This document shows, piece after piece, positions 35,757-43,135 of a DNA stretch of 64,000 nt. The stretch covers positions 806,001 through 870,000 of the forward strand of contig NZ_CP036274.1 of the NCBI RefSeq assembly GCF_007747655.1, in the 5' to 3' direction. Within the stretch, counting starts at the first letter, position 1; the number at the start of each line of letters is the position of its first letter. The notes under the pieces are model-generated. The model had not been told where the DNA came from. It did not search any database and saw nothing but the letters and a program-made list of their open reading frames with translations. The DNA comes from Anatilimnocola aggregata (lineage in GTDB: Bacteria > Planctomycetota > Planctomycetia > Pirellulales > Pirellulaceae). The position numbers were made by a program, and so were the translations under genes.

Positions 35757-36011
35757 CTACCTTCTCGCCGCCGCCGACAGATCGCGAGTGCAGACCACTT
35801 GCACCGGTTTGCTGCCTTCATCCTGCCGAATTGATTTGCCGCCAGGATTCTTTGCTTGCCGAGACAGGAAATCACTTTCCGTCCAGTTGGCCTGAATCTC
35901 CTCGCACCTTTGCCTAATCCCTGCCGGTGTGGGATCGCCCGGCATTCGTTTAAGGCTGACGCGCTCAACCGGCGGCCGGTACTGCTTCAGATTTCGCGGC
36001 TTGGGCATCAC
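35757..36011 (-). CDS. Small hypothetical protein at the end of the late operon
   Basis: 84 residues, GTG 36011 (GTGA overlap with the stop upstream) or ATG 36008. Basic N-terminus, then PTPAGIRQRCEEIQANWTESD, a helix pattern like small DNA-associated proteins. No family recognised. Confidence 0.55.
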   Translation of the reverse strand: MMPKPRNLKQYRPPVERVSLKRMPGDPTPAGIRQRCEEIQANWTESDFLSRQAKNPGGKSIRQDEGSKPVQVVCTRDLSAAARR

Positions 36012-36529
36012 ACCTCCAGCGGATTGACGTTTGCCAGTTCGTACAACACTTCAACCGTCTCGCCCGATAGCTTCCCGAGTCGAGCCAGGTGATCGGCAAT
36101 CTCGTTGATCGCGAACCAGTTGCGTTGCACGAGGCGAATCGTTCGCCCGATCGCGCCTTCGGTAATGTGCTCGCGCGAATACCGAACGGGCCCGCGTTGC
36201 TTTCGGCCTGCCAATTCCACAAGACGACGATGGGCAACGAAATCTTCAGCCGTTCCGAGCTGCTCGCCGTGCAGGAGTGCTGCGCGCACGTGCTTCACAT
36301 CGCCACCGCTTTGATACAGCCATTCCGCGGCATAGCCGGCCAGTGTGACCAGGGCTGTTGATTTCTCGCCCGCCCCATTTCGGCGGTATCGCATTCGGGC
36401 ATAGCCGTGAGTAATTTCGCCGCGGCCATCGACAACGAGAGAAGCCACCCGCGCGCCGGTAACCAGGCCCACGACTGCGTGACCTGCTTCATGGATTGCC
36501 GTTGCATATCGATCTTTTGAAGTGCTCAT
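36008..36529 (-). CDS. Stand-alone M41/FtsH-like zinc metalloprotease domain
   Basis: 173 residues. HEAGH (residues 13-17) in YATAIHEAGHAVVGLVTGA matches the FtsH (M41) zinc motif and its flanks, and TLAGYAAEWLY and GTAEDFVAHRRL resemble FtsH blocks, the Asp in the latter as possible third zinc ligand. There is no AAA+ ATPase or transmembrane part, so if active it must act without ATP-driven unfolding. Start ATG overlaps the upstream paralogue's stop (ATGA, 36526-36529). The neighbouring gene encodes a paralogue with the zinc site broken. Confidence 0.7.
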   Translation of the reverse strand: MSTSKDRYATAIHEAGHAVVGLVTGARVASLVVDGRGEITHGYARMRYRRNGAGEKSTALVTLAGYAAEWLYQSGGDVKHVRAALLHGEQLGTAEDFVAHRRLVELAGRKQRGPVRYSREHITEGAIGRTIRLVQRNWFAINEIADHLARLGKLSGETVEVLYELANVNPLEV

Positions 36530-37053
36530 ATTCTCCTGCTTTCGCTCATAGCGCGGCTGTAAACTGACATAATTGCAGACAGCGACATCGTTTCGTGTTC
36601 AGATAAAACATCGGCCAATGCCTCAATTGCGTGACTTCTTTCCTTCGCAATCTGCAAGGCCCGATCAATCGCGCGAAGCGAGACAGCGGCATAATTGGCA
36701 CGCTCAAGCCGCTGACAATTTGGGTGATGGTGCAAGACTTCAACGTTTCGCCGATGCACCCGAAAGGTAGTCCCCGGTTGCTGGTTCGCCGGTACATTGA
36801 AAACAAAATGGATGCTGTCGCGCGCATCGCCGATGCTGAATGAACGATCAAGACAGCAAGCAGCTGCACCGCCGACCGCAATAACTGCCAGCCGCCATGC
36901 AGTTGGTATCTGTTTCTCGTTGCTAACATCGATGGTGATACCACCATGTTCGCTCGTCCAGATGCGGCGTATCCGAGAGCCTACAGCGATCGCAGCGACC
37001 GCTTGCCCGGCAACGTGAACACATTTGTTTGTATGTTCGTTGAAATTTTTCAT
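36526..37053 (-). CDS. Degenerate M41-like paralogue (zinc motif HVAGQ)
   Basis: 175 residues. CVHVAGQAVAAIAVGSRI lines up position for position with the HEAGH block of the next gene (both at residues 13-17) but the catalytic Glu is Val and the second His is Gln, so it cannot coordinate zinc or hydrolyse peptide bonds. Overall length and later blocks (VGGAAACCLDRSF; GDARDSIHF) keep the same order. Likely a pseudoprotease partner, inhibitor or structural subunit of the active copy. 2 bp after the preceding gene. Confidence 0.65.
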   Translation of the reverse strand: MKNFNEHTNKCVHVAGQAVAAIAVGSRIRRIWTSEHGGITIDVSNEKQIPTAWRLAVIAVGGAAACCLDRSFSIGDARDSIHFVFNVPANQQPGTTFRVHRRNVEVLHHHPNCQRLERANYAAVSLRAIDRALQIAKERSHAIEALADVLSEHETMSLSAIMSVYSRAMSESRRI

Positions 37054-37055
37054 GG

Positions 37056-38759
37056 TTACGCGATCCCCTTTTCACCTTCGGGCGAAATGAAACTGCTGGG
37101 TGGGATCGAGATCGCCGGCAACGTGTCCCACGGAAGGGCCGGCGCCCGAAACTCACTTACTGTCGGCGCGCGACTCAGAACGAACACATATTGGCAGTCG
37201 ACGGTAAATATCTGCTTCCCGTCACCAGTCATCTGCGGAGGGCGGAAATTTGGACGGAATGTCTTCAGATAGTGGGTGATTCCGTGCGAATCTTTGTAGG
37301 TCTTGGGCTCCCACAAATCAGGTTCTTTGCCGACGCGTTCCACGCTCAGATTGATGATTCGCCGGCACGTGCGGCCAGCGACCTTGATCGCGGCAATCGT
37401 GTTGCCAGTGTCGGGCAGGGCTTCACTGTACGGCGTGAAAATATACCCCTCGTCGTATTCGTAAATAGCCTCAACTTTCGAGAACAGGTACATGGCCGAT
37501 TCGTGTTCGCTCGAATAGCCAGGCGAGTTAATTTCGAATGGTACTGTGTCCGTTGTCTCAGTGACTTCGGTATCGCTGTCGTCCTCGCCGGGACTTGTAT
37601 CGTCGCGTGAAACGTCCGAGATCTGCGGGACTGCATGCGATCCGCCGCAAGCCGACTGCAACTGACTCTTAAAAAGTCCGATGATGCTGGCGCAATGCAG
37701 GGGTGGCGCTGCCATGCGGGTTCGATCGTAGTTCGGCATTTCGATGGGTTTTCCGAATGTGTCGAGTACCACATTACCGAGTTTCAGAGGCGATCCACTG
37801 GCGCTCGATGCTGCGCTCAGTGCGCGCTGCACTGTCGCACGCGCCTCCACGGTTGAGGTTCCGAGGTGATCGGTTATCACAAGTTCGCGGAAGATGAACG
37901 CGTTTTCAAAATTGAACTTCTCGACCTGTATCTTTCCATTGATGATTTGCATGCACTTGGCCAGCAGTTCTTGCTTGTCGGCATTTGGCGGGCCGTCGAG
38001 GCGAACTGAGATATTTCCGATGCTGAATGCGCCGGCCATATCCATCGACTCGGTGTGATTCCCGCTAAGCACCAAGGCACCACTAGGAGGCGCATCGCCC
38101 ATCAACTGGACGTCGGTCACTTCCCAGCCAAGGCAAAGGCCGTCAGGCTCGGTAGTGAAGTTCATCCGGGCCCGTCTAAATCCCCTCGCGAGAACAGGAA
38201 CGCACAAGTGACGGTAGTTCTGCGGATTATCCACCCCGTTCGCGACTCGCAGCTTCCCTCGCCAATGCCGCGTTACTTGCCATTGCTCGTTGATGTCGTC
38301 GGTGACGGTCCATCTGTTATTCACGGGGCCAGTCGATTTGCCGCACTCGATTCGGCACACTTCCACCGTAAATAAAATCTTGATCGAGCCCGGGCTAACT
38401 TGGGCAATCTTCAGTTCTCGCACCTTCGGGCCATTATTCGCGTCGAGCCGCTCGCTCGATTCAAGGTAGATCGTTCCATCCATCACCAACTGAAACGGCT
38501 TCCTGTCTTCCGACAACATGTGCCGGACTGCTTTTAGGACAGAAGCAGCATTAGCCCCGGCCGCATTCCCACCGGTCACCCCGTGCATTTTGACCTGGGC
38601 AGTCAGGACGGCGATGTTAACGACACACTCGGACGAAACGACAAACTTGGAATGCAGCTGATCCGTATCGCTGTCGTCGCGGATGGGAGTTAAGTCATGG
38701 ATCTTCGTCAACGTTCCAAGAAGCTTGATGCCGTTGTAAACGATGTAGTAATCAGACAT
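37056..38759 (-). CDS. Large beta-rich hypothetical protein (possible virion/structural protein)
   Basis: 567 residues, no signal or membrane segment. The N-terminus MSDYYIVYNGIKLLGTLTKI and PIRDDSDTDQLHSKF is beta-rich, followed by many strand-like stretches and an acidic Ser/Thr linker (DDTSPGEDDSDTEVTETTD) before a C-terminal domain with EAIYEYDEGYIFTPY. The size and place in the operon suggest a structural role, but nothing identifies it directly. Confidence 0.5.
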   Translation of the reverse strand: MSDYYIVYNGIKLLGTLTKIHDLTPIRDDSDTDQLHSKFVVSSECVVNIAVLTAQVKMHGVTGGNAAGANAASVLKAVRHMLSEDRKPFQLVMDGTIYLESSERLDANNGPKVRELKIAQVSPGSIKILFTVEVCRIECGKSTGPVNNRWTVTDDINEQWQVTRHWRGKLRVANGVDNPQNYRHLCVPVLARGFRRARMNFTTEPDGLCLGWEVTDVQLMGDAPPSGALVLSGNHTESMDMAGAFSIGNISVRLDGPPNADKQELLAKCMQIINGKIQVEKFNFENAFIFRELVITDHLGTSTVEARATVQRALSAASSASGSPLKLGNVVLDTFGKPIEMPNYDRTRMAAPPLHCASIIGLFKSQLQSACGGSHAVPQISDVSRDDTSPGEDDSDTEVTETTDTVPFEINSPGYSSEHESAMYLFSKVEAIYEYDEGYIFTPYSEALPDTGNTIAAIKVAGRTCRRIINLSVERVGKEPDLWEPKTYKDSHGITHYLKTFRPNFRPPQMTGDGKQIFTVDCQYVFVLSRAPTVSEFRAPALPWDTLPAISIPPSSFISPEGEKGIA

Positions 38760-38772
38760 TTTGCGTCACTTT

Positions 38773-39876
38773 CTAATTCGGGTTGCGGGCTGGTGGTGCT
38801 GGCGGCTGTTCGATTGGCGGATTCCGCCGGCCGGTAAATTCACCGTTCGCCAATCGCTGGGCCATTCCGGCAAGTGCCTGCGATTCTTGGCGTCCTTGGT
38901 GCCTGGTGTTCTCGTTGATCCTGTCCAACGCCTTCTGGACCTCTGGAAACGCTTGAGCAACGGCAGTGGTAATCGTCATCAGCGTTGTTACCCCCAGTTC
39001 GACCTTCGTTAGCACCTTTGCCACGATATTCGCGAGGGTAATTTGTGCAGGCAGGAGCGCTTTCTCCAGGCGATCTTGTGCGTTTGTCAATTGCGAAAAC
39101 GCATGGCCGGTTCGATTGCCGAATTGCATGTTCCGAAACGTTCGACTCGTGTCGAGTTTCGCCAACGCTACGGCATAGGGCGCGCTCACTTCCGAGATAT
39201 GGCGCCGTGACTCGATCAGGGCAGCGCCAAACTCTTTGACGATCTTGGGCATCGTGGCCATGGTGACCGCTGTTGCTGCGACACTGCCGGCGACCCCAGC
39301 AGATACGGCCGCGGCTGGCTTGCCGACGCTGTGCGCAACCTTGGCGGAATGCAGCAGCCCCTGAACGTTATTTCCCTCCCTGAACGACTGCTGAGCGGCC
39401 CCGACATTACTGGCGACGCCTCCCAGGTAGCTCTTGGGGCTAAAGAGCCGAGACATAACATTTTCGCCCCGATATGAGGCTTTTGCGGAACTTCTTGCGC
39501 CTTGGCGTACGGAACGCGCCCACGCATCTGACATTGTGGGCAGGACACGGCGACGGGATCGCGCGGACTCGCTTTGTGTTCTGAATTTGCGTTTCCCTGG
39601 CCGCTTTGCTTTCCTGCTACTGCGCGCCAACACATCCCCAATCGCGCTCCTGCTCGATCGGAACGTACGTACGGTGTTTCGGTATCTCTTCCGTGCGAAA
39701 GCTTCAGTGTTTCGCGCAGCATGCATGAACTTGCCTCGCGCGCTCGAAGCAACTCGCACCGTCCCCTGGCCGAGACTCGAAGCACCGCGTGCGATCGCCC
39801 CGCCGGCGCTGGCCAACATACGACCTACGGCGGCAGAACCGCGGGCAATAGCCGCGCCAATGGCTGGAAGTGGCAT
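38773..39876 (-). CDS. Basic Ala-rich protein with hydrophobic helices
   Basis: 367 residues. The first 140 are highly basic (RKRYRNTVRTFRSSRS; KRPGKRKFRTQSESARSRRR) with Ala/Gly-rich stretches; the middle has a hydrophobic segment (AAVSAGVAGSVAATAVTMATM), and a second (ITLANIVAKVLTKVELGVTT). Could be a DNA-binding internal virion or membrane protein. No family recognised. 13 bp from the 567-aa gene. Confidence 0.5.
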   Translation of the reverse strand: MPLPAIGAAIARGSAAVGRMLASAGGAIARGASSLGQGTVRVASSARGKFMHAARNTEAFARKRYRNTVRTFRSSRSAIGDVLARSSRKAKRPGKRKFRTQSESARSRRRVLPTMSDAWARSVRQGARSSAKASYRGENVMSRLFSPKSYLGGVASNVGAAQQSFREGNNVQGLLHSAKVAHSVGKPAAAVSAGVAGSVAATAVTMATMPKIVKEFGAALIESRRHISEVSAPYAVALAKLDTSRTFRNMQFGNRTGHAFSQLTNAQDRLEKALLPAQITLANIVAKVLTKVELGVTTLMTITTAVAQAFPEVQKALDRINENTRHQGRQESQALAGMAQRLANGEFTGRRNPPIEQPPAPPARNPN

Positions 39877-39882
39877 GGTCGG

Positions 39883-40227
39883 TTATTCCTTGAAAAATGG
39901 AGTTGTTTTCATTGCTCGATCGAGTTGCCCTGCAAAATCAATGAACAGCTCGATCAACTGGCGTTCGGATAGCCCACCGCGGGAGTGTGGCGGTACCCGG
40001 AAGACGTGCCGAACAGCCGCGGCCATGGCCCCAGCGGCGTCCGTAGACCCGCTGTTCATCCGTGCGAGAACGTCATCGCTCAATCCTCGCTCAGATGCGG
40101 CCGCACGCGAGATCGGCAACACGTCGACGCGGCGAATCTCGATGCCGTCCCAGAAGTAATAGTTATCAATCGATCGTCGGGTAACGAACTTGGCATACCA
40201 GAGAGCAATCGAAGCGAACCAGGTCAT
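39883..40227 (-). CDS. Hypothetical protein
   Basis: 114 residues, starts MTWFASIALWYAKFV, with a strand pair DGIEIRRVDVLPI and a helical C-terminus (LSERQLIELFIDFAGQLDRA). 6 bp upstream of the basic Ala-rich gene. No family recognised. Confidence 0.5.
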   Translation of the reverse strand: MTWFASIALWYAKFVTRRSIDNYYFWDGIEIRRVDVLPISRAAASERGLSDDVLARMNSGSTDAAGAMAAAVRHVFRVPPHSRGGLSERQLIELFIDFAGQLDRAMKTTPFFKE

Positions 40228-40315
40228 GCAGCTACCCTTTCAAAATCGCACCGGGCGGGGCGGAAGACGAATCACACCCCACCCGGCACTTGCTAACGAG
40301 CGCGGCGAGCACTCG

Positions 40316-40909
40316 CTAGCCGATTCGTTGCATTTGCGAAAAGTACAAAGACGCTGCGGAGGTATCGCCGTTGCTTTGGCGAATTGCTTCAAGGGCAGTC
40401 TTCGCCTCGCGCAACTGTCTTGCTTGCAGGAATTCTTCGGGATCCGGAAGGCCGTTACCTTCGCTGTACCGCGAGAGGATCATTGCAAGCGACCCGCAAC
40501 ACGTAACCAGCTCGTTACAGGGGTACTGCCGCGTGATTGGCTCGGCCTGGTTGTGCTGAGTAAGCAGCGTCTTGGCGATTGATGTAATGCACCGATAGAC
40601 AGCACCAAACCCCTCCGGCATTGGGCCATTGGCCGCAAGAATCACCAGGTTCGAAAGATCGTAGAAGTACCACGCACCCGGCAACGATTCGCCTGGCTGC
40701 AATTCGTAGGCTCGTCGTTTCTTGTCAAAATCGCGAATCGCGGCGACAATCTTCGCTTCGCGATCGGCACTCGCGACCGGTACCGAATTGCCGCCGAGTC
40801 TTGCAGCACTGCCGCGCAGCCCATAGCGGCGAGCTTTCGGTTTCATTGCCTTCGCAACTTCAGCGCGAACAATCTCGGTAATTTGCTGCACATCTTCATC
40901 TGTCAACAT
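40316..40909 (-). CDS. Hypothetical protein, paralogue-like to the next gene upstream
   Basis: 197 residues, helical, with basic KPKARRYGLRGSAARLG. The block NLVILAANGPMPEGFGAVY resembles LLVAVAADGPVPEKLSRVV of the protein at 40971-41330 in spacing and sequence. Starts MLTDEDVQQITEIVRAEV. No family recognised. Confidence 0.5.
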   Translation of the reverse strand: MLTDEDVQQITEIVRAEVAKAMKPKARRYGLRGSAARLGGNSVPVASADREAKIVAAIRDFDKKRRAYELQPGESLPGAWYFYDLSNLVILAANGPMPEGFGAVYRCITSIAKTLLTQHNQAEPITRQYPCNELVTCCGSLAMILSRYSEGNGLPDPEEFLQARQLREAKTALEAIRQSNGDTSAASLYFSQMQRIG

Positions 40910-40970
40910 TGGAATTCTCTTTTGATCTTAAGGGTTGAAATATCAAGGCTTTGCTGGTGGCGATGGATTG

Positions 40971-41330
40971 CTAACCGATAGGTAAGTTCGCCAATCGCCG
41001 CGCGTGGCCCTGCAGGTCTCGAAGAACGTACGGTTCCTCGAAAGTGCCCGTGAATTCCCTTCGGGATGCTGGATCCGGAAGACGACGGAATTCCTCCACG
41101 TCAGCAAAGAGTTGGGCGATTCGGTTTTGCTGCTCCTGGCTCTCACCCTGGCCAGCCAGGCGGGCGGCGATCTCGATTCGCTCGACGACGCGAGAAAGCT
41201 TTTCAGGCACCGGGCCATCGGCAGCAACAGCCACCAATAGTCCGAGCATGTTGTCGTCTTGCTGCGATTCAAAGGCAGCAATTGCTTCCAGAATCGATTC
41301 GGTACGTTCTTTCAAAACTTGCGCGTTCAT
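40971..41330 (-). CDS. Hypothetical helical protein
   Basis: 119 residues from ATG 41330 (MNAQVLKERTESILEAI); the frame opens at 41381 without a better start. Contains LLVAVAADGPVPEKLSRVV, shared in pattern with the 197-aa protein downstream. No family recognised. Confidence 0.5.
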   Translation of the reverse strand: MNAQVLKERTESILEAIAAFESQQDDNMLGLLVAVAADGPVPEKLSRVVERIEIAARLAGQGESQEQQNRIAQLFADVEEFRRLPDPASRREFTGTFEEPYVLRDLQGHARRLANLPIG

Positions 41331-41401
41331 GTGTCTCGACTTTCCTAGGAAAAATATCGGAAACTCGCGAGCCAACGACATATTGGCTAGCTGATGGTTT
41401 T

Positions 41402-41638
41402 TTACGCTCGGTAGTTGCTGCTGTACTGCTCGCCAAGGTGGTAGAGGTGGTCAGCCGCTTGGCTAAGAATCACCTCCTTCACTTGATCGCTACCATCGCC
41501 GGCGACAACTGCCAAACGAAGGGACGAAAAACACGCCTTGATCGCGGTCACGGCGGCCGAGTTTGGCGTTCCGGTACCGTGGCCCATCCGCTGATCGAGG
41601 TGGGCATTGAACTGCGTGGTGGAAAATTGAACGGCCAT
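41402..41638 (-). CDS. Small hypothetical protein
   Basis: 78 residues (MAVQFSTTQFNAHLDQRM), start supported by GAGGAA 8 bases upstream. Helical C-terminus (SDQVKEVILSQAADHLYHLG). A small virion or scaffolding protein is possible by position only. Confidence 0.5.
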   Translation of the reverse strand: MAVQFSTTQFNAHLDQRMGHGTGTPNSAAVTAIKACFSSLRLAVVAGDGSDQVKEVILSQAADHLYHLGEQYSSNYRA

Positions 41639-41702
41639 CGAAAATGTTCCTCTGCAAAAAGTGAATTGAAAAACCTGCTGCTCAAATGCAACAAATTGAA
41701 AA

Positions 41703-42851
41703 CTACGAAACGCCGAGCTCTCGCCGCGCGGCTTGCAGCTCCATCGCGTAATTTGCTTTGCGGCCGCGGGCTTGAATTTCCAAACAGCGATCGCGCGCTA
41801 CCGTGGCAGCGCGAGCCGATGCCGTCGGTGCGAGTGCTGGCTCGGGCTGCTTTTGATATCGTCCGCCAAGCTGAAAACGGCTTTCGGGTTGCTCGCCGCG
41901 AACCTCAGCCAGGATGTCGGCAAAGTTCGCACGGCCACCGTGAGGCCCTGCCTTTGCGTTTATCGCATCGCACCGCCGGCGGGCCTCGTCCGTTGTGCGC
42001 TTGGAGTACTGATCGGGCGATTCGCCGCTGGCTCGCTTCACCGCTGGCCCACCTGACCTAAATTGCTTGTAGTACTGCTCGATGCGGTTCAGTCGCTCGT
42101 CCATTGCAGGATCGAGCTTTCCCGCGGCTTCGGGTTCGTCGACGTCTTCTAGTTCGTCGTCCAGGTCGTCATCCGGTTCCAGCCGCTTGGGCTTCGCGGC
42201 CTGGCCCTTCATGCCGGCGGTTGCCTCGCTAATCTTCTGGGTAATAACCCCATCCAAGGCTGCAACGATTTGCTGGATGTCTTCAGGGCTTAACATGGTC
42301 GATCCCCTTTCATGAGAATCAGGATTGGCCGAGAAGCGCTCGACCTTCGCATACTTGACGAGCCTACGATTGGCAGCGTCTTTCGTTTTTTCGTAGTGCA
42401 GGCCCAGATCGAGCTCCGGTGTCGTGGCGCCAAGTAAGCTGATCGGGTCGAAGAAGCCCGTTCCTGGGTCGCTGGCATCCTGCCAGAACTCCACCGAGAT
42501 GCGCGGATATTTTTTGAGCAGATGTTTTTTCTCGCGATAAATCCACATCCGTCCGAAGATGGCAGGGAGCGGCCGGCGGGTGCCGAGACGACCCATCGCG
42601 AAGGGGCCAACGAATCCGACGACCTCGGGATCGCTTTTTCCATCGTCCGACGTGTGGTTGATAATCAACGGCACATAGTCGCCTGTGTCTTCGATCCGCT
42701 CGTTGCAGCGTTCAGTGATTAGGGTCAATTCGCGCTCGCCAACGTTTTGCCCCATGCGATTTGTGTGCGCTTTGAAAATTGCCCGATTGGCGAGGCAAAT
42801 AAAATCCTCGCGATCACCTGGCGGCATCGGCGTTTTCAAATTTGTGACCAT
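41703..42851 (-). CDS. Possible capsid maturation protease/scaffold-like protein
   Basis: 382 residues. The N-terminal ~190 residues have YVPLIINHTSDDGKSDPEV, GFVGPF, and then PRISVEFW and DPISLLGATTPELDLG, an order like phage Mu-I-type and related head proteases (central His, 'YP-x-x-S-x-E-F', 'a-L-x-x-x-P-x-L'). The C-terminal ~190 residues are a coiled, acidic, scaffold-like region (DDDLDDELEDVDEPEA; ERLNRIEQYYKQF). Protease plus scaffold in one chain is common in phages. Identification is by eye. Start ATG 42851 with GGAGAG upstream. Confidence 0.4.
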   Translation of the reverse strand: MVTNLKTPMPPGDREDFICLANRAIFKAHTNRMGQNVGERELTLITERCNERIEDTGDYVPLIINHTSDDGKSDPEVVGFVGPFAMGRLGTRRPLPAIFGRMWIYREKKHLLKKYPRISVEFWQDASDPGTGFFDPISLLGATTPELDLGLHYEKTKDAANRRLVKYAKVERFSANPDSHERGSTMLSPEDIQQIVAALDGVITQKISEATAGMKGQAAKPKRLEPDDDLDDELEDVDEPEAAGKLDPAMDERLNRIEQYYKQFRSGGPAVKRASGESPDQYSKRTTDEARRRCDAINAKAGPHGGRANFADILAEVRGEQPESRFQLGGRYQKQPEPALAPTASARAATVARDRCLEIQARGRKANYAMELQAARRELGVS

Positions 42852-42979
42852 GTTTTTTTCTCTCCGGTGTTTTTGTTCTGGCAGTTAGCCGGAAAACGTT
42901 TTTCTTGGTTCGTTGCTGGTGATGTTCGTTACAAAGTGCGTCCTGGGCCCCCCTTGTTATGGTGGCTTTCGGTCGTATC

Positions 42980-43128
42980 GGGCGCTTCGGGCGCTTTGCG
43001 CCTATTGTTAATACCCCTCTCTTTTTCTTGGCCACTCTCTCAATCTCTATCTGCTCTACTCTCTTTCCTTTGACTCCTAAATTCATTCGCGACGTAATTA
43101 CAATAGGTAGAAAGCGCCCGAAGCGCCC
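42980..43128. repeat. Large inverted repeat between primase and possible scaffold genes
   Basis: Arms 42980-43008 and 43100-43128: GGGCGCTTCGGGCGCTTT, 3 unpaired bases, CCTATTGT, matched exactly in the other arm. The 91-bp loop is almost pure pyrimidine on the + strand. It fills most of the 284-bp gene-free stretch 42852-43135. Each arm has a tandem GGGCGCTT(C/T) unit. Candidate replication origin or RNA structure separating early and late genes. Confidence 0.8.
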
Positions 43129-43135
43129 GAAGCGT

